Assembly (NCBI GenBank): GCA_019420345.1
Contig: JAHZHI010000045.1
Coordinates: 1-25,794, forward strand
DNA from: Peptococcaceae bacterium
Lineage (GTDB): Bacteria; Bacillota; Peptococcia; Peptococcales; Peptococcaceae
Length of the DNA: 25,794 bases
Direction: 5' to 3'
Part shown: positions 8,468 to 15,294 of the stretch, in pieces
How the letters are laid out: every line of letters begins with the position of its first letter
Position numbering within the stretch: the stretch's first letter is position 1
The notes under the pieces: model-generated
Database searches by the model: none
What the model saw: the letters and a program-made list of their open reading frames with translations, nothing else
Told to the model about the DNA's origin: nothing
Made by a program: the position numbers and the translations under genes

Positions 8468-8647
8468 TTACCAGCTAGACTTGGTTACGCCTGGCAGTTC
8501 ACCTTTGCTAGCCAACTCGCGGAAGCATACACGGCAAAGGCCGAACTTTCTCATGTACCCGTGTGGACGTCCGCAGACTTTGCATCTGTTGTGTTCACGT
8601 ACTCTGTATTTAGGTTTCTTATGGACAATCTTAGATGTCTTGGCCAA
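8468..8647 (-). CDS. rpsN: 30S ribosomal protein S14 type Z (zinc-binding)
   Basis: A 59-residue protein starts MAKTSKIVHKKPKYRVREHN and ends in GELPGVTKSSW. Cys22, Cys25, Cys38 and Cys41 form the zinc ribbon typical of the short S14 form, which sits in the small-subunit head. Family members are usually 61 residues. The start codon is TTG at 8647, with AGGAGG eight bases upstream. An ATG-only or 60-residue-minimum gene search would miss it. It lies between rplE and rpsH in the normal place. Confidence 0.96.
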   Translation of the reverse strand: MAKTSKIVHKKPKYRVREHNRCKVCGRPHGYMRKFGLCRVCFRELASKGELPGVTKSSW

Positions 8648-8662
8648 TTTTCTTACCTCCTG

Positions 8663-9202
8663 TTAACCTGCGAAAGGCATGCCGAGCATCTTCAGGAGCT
8701 CTTTACCTTCTTCGTCCGTCTTAGCGGTCGTGGTAAATACGATTTGCATACCTCTGATCTTATCAATTTTATCATAATCGATTTCTGGGAAAATCAGCTG
8801 TTCGGTTAAGCCGAGGCTGTAGTTGCCGCGACCGTCGAAGCTTTTGCCAGAAACACCGTGAAAGTCTCTAACGCGAGGCAATGCGATGTTAAATAAACGA
8901 TCAACAAATTCATACATACGGTCACCACGAAGAGTTACCTTAACACCGATAGGCATGCCTTCACGGATCTTGAACCCTGCGATGGACTTCTTTGCACGAG
9001 TGACGACTGGCTTCTGACCAGCGATACGTGTGATGTCGTCAACAGCACCATCGAGTGCTTTAGGGTTGTCTACTGCTTCACCCAAGCCGATGTTGATGAT
9101 GACTTTGTCAAGCTTTGGAATAGCCATGACATTGGTAATGCCGAATTTTTCCTGCAGTGCAGGAGCAATTTCTGCAACGTACTTATCTTTTAATCTAGCC
9201 AC
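8663..9202 (-). CDS. rplE: 50S ribosomal protein L5
   Basis: L5 binds 5S rRNA and makes intersubunit bridges with S13. The 179-residue protein shows NVMAIPKLDKVIINIGLGEA, QKPVVTRAKKSIAGFKIREG and the signature ALPRVRDFHGVSGKSFDGRG. The start is GTG at 9202, followed by GCT AGA, with GGAGG seven bases upstream. It lies between rplX and rpsN. Confidence 0.97.
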   Translation of the reverse strand: MARLKDKYVAEIAPALQEKFGITNVMAIPKLDKVIINIGLGEAVDNPKALDGAVDDITRIAGQKPVVTRAKKSIAGFKIREGMPIGVKVTLRGDRMYEFVDRLFNIALPRVRDFHGVSGKSFDGRGNYSLGLTEQLIFPEIDYDKIDKIRGMQIVFTTTAKTDEEGKELLKMLGMPFAG

Positions 9203-9220
9203 TTGTAGACCTCCTCCCTA

Positions 9221-9535
9221 TTAATACTCTTTGCCGCTGCTCTTCAAGATGCGAACTTTCTTGCCATCAACAAACTTATAACCGATGCGAGAGCCTTTCT
9301 TTGCAGAAGCATCGTATGCCATAACGTTGGAAACGTGGATTGGCATTGGCTTGTCAATGATCCCACCCTGAGGATTTGCTTGAGAAGGTTTGGTGTGGCG
9401 CTTTGCAACAGCTACGCCTTCAACGATGACGCGCTGTTCGTCTGGCAGAGCCTTGATAACCTTGCCGACTTTACCTTTATCTTTACCAGAAATGACGATA
9501 ACTTCGTCACCTTTGCGGATTTTCATTTTAGGCAC
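9221..9535 (-). CDS. rplX: 50S ribosomal protein L24
   Basis: L24 is an assembly initiator with a KOW motif near the tunnel exit. The 104-residue protein shows KMKIRKGDEVIVISGKDKGK and a C-terminal SRIGYKFVDGKKVRILKSSG. Three starts are possible. The GTG at 9544 overlaps the ribosome binding site itself (GGAGGTG). The GTG at 9535 lies eight bases from GGAGG and is chosen. The ATG at 9526 is seventeen bases away. Confidence 0.95.
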   Translation of the reverse strand: MPKMKIRKGDEVIVISGKDKGKVGKVIKALPDEQRVIVEGVAVAKRHTKPSQANPQGGIIDKPMPIHVSNVMAYDASAKKGSRIGYKFVDGKKVRILKSSGKEY

Positions 9536-9554
9536 TGTATTCACCTCCGGGGAA

Positions 9555-9923
9555 TTAAAGTACTTCAGGTGCCAAGCTGACGATCTTCATGAAGTCTTTG
9601 TCACGAAGTTCTCTGGCAACAGGCCCAAAGATACGGGTTCCTCTTGGGCTCTTATCGTCTTTGATGATAACAGCTGCATTTTCGCTAAAGCGAATGTAAG
9701 AGCCGTCTGGGCGCTTTACAGGACGGCTGGTACGAACAACAACCGCCTTTACTACATCACCCTTCTTGACAACGCCACCGGGTGTTGCTTCTTTAACTGC
9801 ACAAACGATGATGTCACCTACGGAAGCATAGCGACGCTTTGTACCGCCAAGCACGCGGATACAAAGGAGTTCCTTCGCGCCAGTGTTATCACCGACTTTA
9901 AGTCTGGTTTCTTGTTGAATCAT
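9555..9923 (-). CDS. rplN: 50S ribosomal protein L14
   Basis: L14 makes an intersubunit bridge and is the docking site of the silencing factor RsfS. The 122-residue protein has the standard length and shows MIQQETRLKVGDNTGAKELL, GDIIVCAVKEATPGG and RPDGSYIRFSENAAVII. The ATG is preceded by an AGGAGG-like site. It lies between rpsQ and rplX. Confidence 0.98.
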   Translation of the reverse strand: MIQQETRLKVGDNTGAKELLCIRVLGGTKRRYASVGDIIVCAVKEATPGGVVKKGDVVKAVVVRTSRPVKRPDGSYIRFSENAAVIIKDDKSPRGTRIFGPVARELRDKDFMKIVSLAPEVL

Positions 9924-9955
9924 TGCGAGCTTTCCTCCTTTCGAGCTTACGATAC

Positions 9956-10219
9956 TTATACAATCGGTGCCTTTTCAAGGATTTCGACGAGGCGCCATCT
10001 CTTGGTCTTGGACAAAGGACGGGTTTCCATAATCTTTACGCGATCCCCAACCTTAGCCTCGTTGAGCTCATCATGGGCTTTGAAATGTTTGGTATTCTTC
10101 GCAAGCTTTCCATAGAGAGGATGGCGGCGAGGACTATCAACATCAACAACAATTGTCTTGTCCATTTTGTCGGAACTAACAATGCCAATACGTACTTTTC
10201 TATGGTTACGTTCTGCCAC
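9956..10219 (-). CDS. rpsQ: 30S ribosomal protein S17
   Basis: S17 is a primary 16S rRNA binder with an OB fold. The 87-residue protein shows RKVRIGIVSSDKMDKTIVV and the signature GDRVKIMETRPLSKTKRWRL. The start is GTG at 10219 with GGAGG seven bases upstream. It lies between rpmC and rplN. Confidence 0.97.
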   Translation of the reverse strand: MAERNHRKVRIGIVSSDKMDKTIVVDVDSPRRHPLYGKLAKNTKHFKAHDELNEAKVGDRVKIMETRPLSKTKRWRLVEILEKAPIV

Positions 10220-10237
10220 TTTATTTCCTCCTTATAT

Positions 10238-10438
10238 TCACGCCTGAGCAGCGATCTCGCGTTCGCGGATCACTGTCTTAGCTCTAGCGATATCTTTTCT
10301 TACCTGCTTTAACTGCATAGGGTTTTCAAGTTGGCCGGTAGCCATCTGAAAACGCAGGTTAAAGAGTTCTTCTTTAAGTTCTACAACCTTCTTGTTCAAC
10401 TCTTCAGTGGAGAGTTCTCTTAAGGTTTCAGCCTTCAT
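10238..10438 (-). CDS. rpmC: 50S ribosomal protein L29
   Basis: L29 sits at the tunnel exit and helps dock trigger factor and SRP. The 66-residue, mainly helical protein shows MKAETLRELSTEELNKKVVE and FNLRFQMATGQLENP. The ATG at 10438 is nine bases from a GGAGG inside the end of rplP. A TTG two codons earlier is less well spaced. The gene overlaps rplP by 11 bases, so translation is probably coupled. Confidence 0.95.
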   Translation of the reverse strand: MKAETLRELSTEELNKKVVELKEELFNLRFQMATGQLENPMQLKQVRKDIARAKTVIREREIAAQA

Positions 10439-10862
10439 TAGCAACAGCCTCCATTTCTTCCCTTTTCAAGATCTTGCACTTGCAAGGCAGTTTATGCATA
10501 GCCAAGCGCAGTGCTTCTCGTGCAACTTCTTCAGGTACGCCGCTGACTTCGAACATTACGCGGCCTGGTTTTACAATAGCTACCCAGTAATCAGGAGCAC
10601 CTTTCCCGGAACCCATGCGGACTTCGGCTGGCTTAGCGGTTACTGGCTGGTCTGGGAAAATCTTAATCCAAACCTTACCACCACGTTTGATGTAACGGGT
10701 CATTGCAATACGGGCAGCTTCGATCTGACGGCTGGTGACCCAAGCACCGGTGGTTGCCTGAAGACCAAATTCACCATAAGTGATTTTCGTGCCCTTGTGA
10801 GCTTCCCCACCGAGTTTTCTGCGATGTGGGCGACGCCATTTAGTTCTCTTAGGCATTAACAT
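10428..10862 (-). CDS. rplP: 50S ribosomal protein L16
   Basis: L16 shapes the A-site tRNA elbow region of the large subunit and is needed late in assembly. The 144-residue protein shows MLMPKRTKWRRPHRRKLGG, WITSRQIE-like VTSRQIEAARIAMTRYIKRG, and GSGKGAPDYWVAIVKPGRV. The first ATG is nine bases from GGAGG. It lies between rpsC (2-base gap) and rpmC (overlap). Confidence 0.97.
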   Translation of the reverse strand: MLMPKRTKWRRPHRRKLGGEAHKGTKITYGEFGLQATTGAWVTSRQIEAARIAMTRYIKRGGKVWIKIFPDQPVTAKPAEVRMGSGKGAPDYWVAIVKPGRVMFEVSGVPEEVAREALRLAMHKLPCKCKILKREEMEAVANEG

Positions 10863-10864
10863 AA

Positions 10865-11518
10865 TTAGCGTCCTCCTTCTTTACTATCATCAAGGATTTC
10901 ACCATTGTAAATCCATACTTTGATACCAATCTTACCATAGGTGGTATCTGCTTCATAGAAACCATAGTCGATATCTGCGCGAAGGGTGTGCAGAGGAACT
11001 TTGCCTTCGGTAACCCATTCAGTACGTGCGATATCAGCGCCAGCCAGACGACCTGCGCAGCTGACTTTAATACCCTGAGCGCCGGCTTTAACCGCTCTCT
11101 GGATGTGCTGTTTCATAGCACGACGGTAAGCGACACGGTTTTCAAGAGCCTGAGCAATGGATTCAGCGATGAGCTGAGCGTTTGCTTCTGGATGTTTTAC
11201 TTCGACAACGCTGATAGAAACAGATTTGCCGGTGAGTTTTTCGAGTTCCCCACGAAGGACTTCGATAGCGGAACCGTTACGGCCGATTACGATACCAGGC
11301 TTAGCGGTGTGGATGGTAACCTTAATCTTGGTATTACCGGTACGTTCAATAACGATTCTTGCGATACCGCTGTCGAAAAGTTTGGTCTTTACAAACTTAC
11401 GAACTTTGAAATCTTCATGGAGGAGATCGACATAGTCTTTATCGTCAGCATACCATCTAGCATCCCAATCGCGGATGATGCCAACACGAATGCCAATTGG
11501 ATTTACTTTCTGTCCCAC
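10865..11518 (-). CDS. rpsC: 30S ribosomal protein S3
   Basis: S3 lines the mRNA entry channel and shares helicase activity with S4 and S5. The 217-residue protein has an N-terminal MGQKVNPIGIRVGIIRDWDA, a KH domain with the VIGRNGSAIEVLR loop, and the C-terminal domain GIKVSCAGRLAGADIART. The start is GTG at 11518, six bases from GGAGG. The short acidic tail after IYNGEILDD is normal. Confidence 0.97.
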   Translation of the reverse strand: MGQKVNPIGIRVGIIRDWDARWYADDKDYVDLLHEDFKVRKFVKTKLFDSGIARIVIERTGNTKIKVTIHTAKPGIVIGRNGSAIEVLRGELEKLTGKSVSISVVEVKHPEANAQLIAESIAQALENRVAYRRAMKQHIQRAVKAGAQGIKVSCAGRLAGADIARTEWVTEGKVPLHTLRADIDYGFYEADTTYGKIGIKVWIYNGEILDDSKEGGR

Positions 11519-11529
11519 AGTATTCCTCC

Positions 11530-11862
11530 TTATCTTTCACTTACCATGATGGTGATATGGCTGGTTCTCTTTTTGATACCGTCTGCACGACCCATTGCGC
11601 GTGGTTTGTAGCGCTTAATGCTTGGGCCCTGATCAACATATGCGGTGCTGACGAAGAGATTTTCAACATCCATATCATAGTTGTGCTCTGCATTTGCAAC
11701 AGCGGATTTTAATACCTTCGTTACGATCGCAGAACCTTTATGTGGAGTGAATTTTAAAATACTGTAAGCTTCTTGTACGCTCTTGCCGCGGATCAGGTCA
11801 ACAACCTGACGGGCCTTGCGTGGGGAAATTCTAATGTGTTTTGCACATGCTTTTGCTTCCAC
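11530..11862 (-). CDS. rplV: 50S ribosomal protein L22
   Basis: L22 lines the peptide exit tunnel with a long beta-hairpin, a known site of macrolide resistance and of nascent-chain arrest. The 110-residue protein shows RISPRKARQVVDLIRGKSVQ, KVLKSAVANAEHNYDMDV, and the hairpin region RYKPRAMGRADGIKKRTSHI. The start is GTG at 11862 with AAGGAG eight bases upstream. It lies between rpsS and rpsC. Confidence 0.97.
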   Translation of the reverse strand: MEAKACAKHIRISPRKARQVVDLIRGKSVQEAYSILKFTPHKGSAIVTKVLKSAVANAEHNYDMDVENLFVSTAYVDQGPSIKRYKPRAMGRADGIKKRTSHITIMVSER

Positions 11863-11881
11863 TTATTTTACTCCTTTCTGC

Positions 11882-12163
11882 TTATCGAGAACGACTGGAT
11901 TTTTCGTCACCAGCGTGGCCTTTGTAGGTACGGGTAGGTGCGAATTCGCCGAGTTTATGACCAACCATGTCTTCGGTTACATACACTGGAATGTGCTTTC
12001 TGCCATCGTGAACGGCAAAAGTATGACCAATGAATTCAGGGAAGATGGTGGATGAACGTGACCAAGTCTTGATCACAGATTTTTCATTTGCTTCATTCAT
12101 TGCTACGACCTTCTTGTAGAGTTTTTCATCGACAAAAGGTCCTTTTTTAAGAGATCTGCTCAT
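11882..12163 (-). CDS. rpsS: 30S ribosomal protein S19
   Basis: S19 lies in the small-subunit head next to S13. The 93-residue protein shows MSRSLKKGPFVDEKLYKKV, KTWSRSSTIFPEFIGHTFAV and KLGEFAPTRTYKGHAGDEK. GGAGG precedes the ATG. It lies between rplB and rplV. Confidence 0.98.
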   Translation of the reverse strand: MSRSLKKGPFVDEKLYKKVVAMNEANEKSVIKTWSRSSTIFPEFIGHTFAVHDGRKHIPVYVTEDMVGHKLGEFAPTRTYKGHAGDEKSSRSR

Positions 12164-12197
12164 GAATGAATTGCCTCCTTTCGATTACGTCCTGGCT

Positions 12198-13031
12198 TTA
12201 TTTGCCTTTTCTAGGTGTCACGATGAACTTATTGCTAAGGTTCTTCTTCTTGCGGGTCTTACCGCCGTGAGCAACCTTACCCCAAGGGCTAACAGGGGAT
12301 TTGCGGCCGACTGGAGCGCGACCTTCACCACCACCATGTGGGTGATCGTTAGGGTTCATAACAGAACCACGAACGGTAGGACGAACGCCCATCCAACGGC
12401 TGCGGCCTGCTTTACCGATGTTGATGTTAGCATGTTCGCTGTTACCAACAACACCGATGGTAGCGCGGCAAGCAAGAAGGATCTTGCGAACTTCACCGGA
12501 AGGAAGTCTCAGAAGAGCATATTTGCCTTCCTTAGCCATCAACTGAGCACTTACACCAGCGCTACGGCAGATCTGGCCGCCGCGGCCTGGATGAAGTTCA
12601 ATGTTGTGAACCAAGGTACCAACTGGGATGTTGGCCAATGGCAGTGCGTTACCAGTCTTGATGTCTGCATCTGGACCGGAGTAGATAACGTCTCCAACCT
12701 TGAGACCAGCAGGAGCGATGATGTAACGCTTTTCACCGTCTACATAGTGAAGCAGAGCGATGCGGCTGGAACGGTTTGGATCGTATTCGATGGTAGCTAC
12801 GCGAGCTGGAACACCATCTTTCAAACGTTTAAAGTCAATGATACGATATTTTCTCTTGTGACCGCCGCCATGATGACGAACAGTGATGCGGCCATAGCTG
12901 TTACGGCCAGAATGTTTTTTCAGCGGTACAAGCAGGGATTTCTCAGGCTTGTTCGTGGTGATTTCTTCAAAAGAAGAAACAGTCATTTGACGCACACCAG
13001 GAGAAGTCGGTTTAAATGATCTCAGTGCCAT
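12198..13031 (-). CDS. rplB: 50S ribosomal protein L2
   Basis: L2 is a highly conserved large-subunit protein needed for subunit association and peptidyl transfer. The 277-residue protein shows the C-terminal NPNDHPHGGGEGRAP loop, which holds the histidine matching E. coli His229, then GRKSPVSPWGK and KKKNLSNKFIV. The N-terminal RNA-binding OB domain includes RITVRHHGGGHKRKYRIIDF. GGAGG precedes the ATG. Confidence 0.98.
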   Translation of the reverse strand: MALRSFKPTSPGVRQMTVSSFEEITTNKPEKSLLVPLKKHSGRNSYGRITVRHHGGGHKRKYRIIDFKRLKDGVPARVATIEYDPNRSSRIALLHYVDGEKRYIIAPAGLKVGDVIYSGPDADIKTGNALPLANIPVGTLVHNIELHPGRGGQICRSAGVSAQLMAKEGKYALLRLPSGEVRKILLACRATIGVVGNSEHANINIGKAGRSRWMGVRPTVRGSVMNPNDHPHGGGEGRAPVGRKSPVSPWGKVAHGGKTRKKKNLSNKFIVTPRKGK

Positions 13032-13050
13032 TTTGTTCCTCCTTTATTTA

Positions 13051-13338
13051 TTAAAGACCTTCAAATACTTCAATGCTATCGCCTTCACGCAAGGTTACAA
13101 CAGCCTTTTTCCAGCTGGCAGTTTTGCCCTGGGTGCGGCCCATGCGTTTCATCTTGCCGTGAACGTTTACCGTGTTAACATTGATAACGGTAACTTTGAA
13201 GATTTCTTCGATTGCGTTCTTGATTTCGATTTTGTTGGCATCCTTAGCAACTCTGAAGCAGTACTTGTTTTCCTGCATCAGGTCAACGCTCTTTTCGGTG
13301 ACAACTGGTTTGATGATGATTTCTCTTGCCAATTTCAT
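13051..13338 (-). CDS. rplW: 50S ribosomal protein L23
   Basis: L23 sits at the tunnel exit and is the docking site for trigger factor and SRP. The 95-residue protein shows IIIKPVVTEKSVDLMQENKY, VAKDANKIEIKNAIEEIF and VNTVNVHGKMKRMGRTQGK. The ATG overlaps the rplD stop by one base (TAATG), and the binding site lies within the end of rplD. Confidence 0.97.
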   Translation of the reverse strand: MKLAREIIIKPVVTEKSVDLMQENKYCFRVAKDANKIEIKNAIEEIFKVTVINVNTVNVHGKMKRMGRTQGKTASWKKAVVTLREGDSIEVFEGL

Positions 13339-13961
13339 TACGCCAACACCTCCTCAACCTTTGCAACAGCATCCTTAGTGAGAACGAGGCTGTTGTTGTT
13401 CAAGATTTCATAAGTATTCAGCTCAGCAACAGTTACTGGGGTTACGCCCTGAATGTTGCGTGCGCTCTTGATAACAACTTCATCGATCTCAGGAAGAACG
13501 AGCAGAGTCTTCTTGCCGGTGCCGAGTGCTTCCAGCACCTTGATCATATCCTTGGTCTTTGGTGCGTCAAAGCTCAGTGCGTCAACAACAACCATAGCTT
13601 CTTCGTTCACCTTATCGGAAAGTGCAGAACGCATTGCCAATGCAACTTTCTTCTTATTTACACGATAGGAATAATCTCTTGGCTTTGGCCCGAAGATGAT
13701 AGCACCGCCGCGCCACAGTGGAGAACGAGACGTACCAGCACGGGCACGACCAGTACCTTTCTGACGCCATGGCTTACGGCCACCGCCTCTGACTTCGCCG
13801 CGGGACTTCGTGCAATGAGTACCCTTACGCAGACCAACCAAATAGTTTACAACAACTTCATGCATAACAGATTTGTTAGGTTCGATACCGAAGATTTCAT
13901 CATTCAGAGTCAGTTCTTCAACATCTGCACCCTGCATATTTTTCACTTTAATTACTGGCAT
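13338..13961 (-). CDS. rplD: 50S ribosomal protein L4
   Basis: L4 folds on 23S rRNA with a loop into the exit tunnel. In E. coli it also represses the S10 operon through the mRNA leader. The 207-residue protein has the tunnel loop with GEVRGGGRKPWRQKGTGRAR and SPLWRGGAIIFGPKPRDYSY, and the globular domain with KDMIKVLEALGTGKKTLLVL. Whether it regulates this operon is unknown, but a structured leader precedes rpsJ. Confidence 0.97.
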   Translation of the reverse strand: MPVIKVKNMQGADVEELTLNDEIFGIEPNKSVMHEVVVNYLVGLRKGTHCTKSRGEVRGGGRKPWRQKGTGRARAGTSRSPLWRGGAIIFGPKPRDYSYRVNKKKVALAMRSALSDKVNEEAMVVVDALSFDAPKTKDMIKVLEALGTGKKTLLVLPEIDEVVIKSARNIQGVTPVTVAELNTYEILNNNSLVLTKDAVAKVEEVLA

Positions 13962-13978
13962 GTATTCTCCTCCTTTCC

Positions 13979-14608
13979 TTACTTATTGCCCTTTACGCTT
14001 TCTTTAACAACCACGAGGCTGTTCTTTGCCCCTGGAACGGAGCCTTTGATCAAGAGCAGATTATTTTCAACGTCCACCTTAACGACTTTAAGGTTCTGAA
14101 CGGTAACGTTCTTATTCCCAGCACGCCCAGGCATCAGATGGCCTTTGAATACGTGATGAGGACCGGCAGCGCCAACAGACCCGGTTTTTCTTTTGTGCTT
14201 AGAACCGTGTGTCATAGGCCCACGATGGCGGCCGTAGCGCTTAATGGTACCAGCAAAGCCCTTGCCCTTGCTTACGCCGGAAACGTCGATTGCTTCGCCT
14301 TCAGCAAATACATCAGCTTTGATTTCGTCACCATTGTTGTAGCTAGATGGATCTTCAACGCGGATTTCGCGCAGATACTTTCTAGCGGCTACACCGGCCT
14401 TGTCGAAGTGACCCTTAGCAGGCTTGTTCACTGCTACAGGCTTGATATCGCCAAAGCCGACCTGAACAGCATTATAACCGTCAGTATCAATTGTTTTTAC
14501 CTGGGTGACTACGCATGGACCTGCAGCAACAACTGTTACAGGAATCAACACGCCTTCTGGAGTGAAGATCTGAGTCATCCCGATTTTCTTACCCAAAATG
14601 GCTTTCAT
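13979..14608 (-). CDS. rplC: 50S ribosomal protein L3
   Basis: L3 is an early assembly protein whose extension reaches the peptidyl-transferase centre. The 209-residue protein starts MKAILGKKIGMTQIFTPEGV and has the signature FAGTIKRYGRHRGPMTHGSK, followed by HHVFKGHLMPGRAGNKNVT. An upstream GTG at 14620 would add four residues but overlaps the GGAGGTG ribosome binding site. The ATG at 14608, which matches the usual N terminus, is chosen. Confidence 0.96.
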   Translation of the reverse strand: MKAILGKKIGMTQIFTPEGVLIPVTVVAAGPCVVTQVKTIDTDGYNAVQVGFGDIKPVAVNKPAKGHFDKAGVAARKYLREIRVEDPSSYNNGDEIKADVFAEGEAIDVSGVSKGKGFAGTIKRYGRHRGPMTHGSKHKRKTGSVGAAGPHHVFKGHLMPGRAGNKNVTVQNLKVVKVDVENNLLLIKGSVPGAKNSLVVVKESVKGNK

Positions 14609-14631
14609 TCGAACTGCCACCTCCTTTTTTA

Positions 14632-14940
14632 TTATAATTTGATTTCGATTTCAACGCCGCTTGGCAGATCCAAACGCATCAACGCTTCAACAGTCTTGTT
14701 GGTGTGTTCGGTGATGTCAATGAGACGTTTGTGGGTTCTGGTTTCGAACTGTTCTCTGGAGTCTTTGTTGACGTGTGGAGAACGAAGAACGGTGTAGACT
14801 GCCTTTTCAGTTGGTAGTGGAACTGGGCCGGAAACGGTAGCACCAGTTTTCTTGGCAGTTTCTACGATTTTGCTTGCGCTCTGATCAAGTACTTTGTGAT
14901 CAAAAGCTTTCAAGCGAATTCTGATTTTACTTCTTGCCAT
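14632..14940 (-). CDS. rpsJ: 30S ribosomal protein S10
   Basis: S10 lies in the small-subunit head and doubles as the antitermination factor NusE. The 102-residue protein starts MARSKIRIRLKAFDHKVLDQ and contains the signature SPHVNKDSREQFETRTHKRL. The ATG at 14940 has AAGGAGG just upstream. It is the first gene of the operon, behind a long leader and a promoter. The usual rpsL-rpsG-fusA-tuf genes are not next to it in this window. Confidence 0.98.
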   Translation of the reverse strand: MARSKIRIRLKAFDHKVLDQSASKIVETAKKTGATVSGPVPLPTEKAVYTVLRSPHVNKDSREQFETRTHKRLIDITEHTNKTVEALMRLDLPSGVEIEIKL

Positions 14941-14981
14941 TATTTTTCCTCCTTGATTTCGCCCGATTATCGGACTGCTCC

Positions 14982-15038
14982 GCGGGAGTTCCCTAGAACA
15001 CGGCCTCAGGTGTGTCCATTCGCCTAGCAATCTCCCGC
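14982..15038 (-). promoter_or_regulatory. Nested RNA stem in the rpsJ leader
   Basis: The seven-base arms at 15032-15038 and 14982-14988 (GCGGGAG and CTCCCGC on the RNA) are exact complements and extend by a G-U pair. Between them a second stem (GACAC with GUGUU) can form around a short CCUGAGG hairpin. The element lies between the promoter and the rpsJ binding site. It is a candidate autoregulatory site (for example for L4, as in E. coli), but it does not visibly match a leader class I know. Confidence 0.55.
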
Positions 15039-15066
15039 ATCATTGCTTATTTTCAGGCACCGCTTA

Positions 15067-15095
15067 AGTTTAACACACCGATTAGTGTTTTGCAA
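15067..15095 (-). promoter_or_regulatory. Sigma-A type promoter of the S10 operon
   Basis: On the minus strand a -35 TTGCAA (15090-15095) and a -10 TAAACT (15067-15072) are separated by exactly 17 bases. Each matches the consensus at four of six positions. The A-tracts immediately upstream (AAAAATAGAGAAAAA) could act as an UP element for the alpha subunit. The start of transcription would lie near 15060, giving a leader of about 120 nt. Confidence 0.7.
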
Positions 15096-15204
15096 GGAAT
15101 TTTTCTCTATTTTTCGCGGCTTTCAGCGATTTTTTTATGTCAGTTTCTGACCGTTTTGCCGACGCTGCGCGGCGAAATTTTTCTCAAAGCAGCCGTTCAA
15201 TTTT

Positions 15205-15222
15205 TCAGAAAAATTTTTCTGA
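15205..15222. repeat. Perfect 18-bp palindrome
   Basis: TCAGAAAAATTTTTCTGA is its own reverse complement and lies between the typA terminator and the S10 promoter. A smaller inverted repeat (GTCAG-TTT-CTGAC at 15139-15151) shares the CTGA arm sequence. It could be a protein-binding site or simply A/T-rich promoter-upstream DNA. Confidence 0.6.
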
Positions 15223-15245
15223 CCTTCTCTCACCATTTTTCGCGT

Positions 15246-15281
15246 AAAAAAAATGAGCAGGCATCTTTGAGATACCTGCTC
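15246..15281 (-). terminator. Rho-independent terminator of typA
   Basis: On the minus strand an 11-bp stem (15271-15281 with 15255-15265, one G-U pair) with a 5-base loop is followed after one base by eight T. It begins only 14 bases past the typA stop. It cleanly separates typA from the S10 operon promoter. Confidence 0.93.
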
Positions 15282-15294
15282 AGCTTTATGCAGC

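Larger units (their letters stand above)
14941..15245 (-). promoter_or_regulatory. S10 operon upstream region: promoter plus long structured leader
   Basis: This gene-free stretch (354 bases up to the typA stop, including the terminator at 15246-15281) holds the control region of the ribosomal operon. From right to left on the minus strand it contains an A/T-rich block with a perfect palindrome (15205-15222), A-tracts just upstream of -35 that resemble an UP element, the promoter (15067-15095), and about 120 nt of leader with a nested stem. A weak 5-bp hairpin (14961-14978 area, CCGATAATCGG) sits just before the rpsJ ribosome binding site. No open reading frame here looks real. Confidence 0.7.

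Noticed and set aside
9535..9544. GTG at 9544 as the rplX start
   Set aside because: It shares bases with the GGAGG ribosome binding site, leaving no spacing.
12162..13019. Plus-strand open frame of 285 codons opposite rplB
   Set aside because: L2 on the minus strand is unmistakable. The plus-strand frame has no family motifs and is a shadow.
14608..14620. GTG at 14620 as the rplC start
   Set aside because: It overlaps the GGAGGTG site. The ATG at 14608 gives the usual L3 N terminus.
14941..15030. Extended rpsJ frame of 132 codons beginning in the leader
   Set aside because: The extra 30 residues are not part of S10, and the ATG at 14940 has its own AAGGAGG. The upstream sequence is better explained as structured leader RNA.
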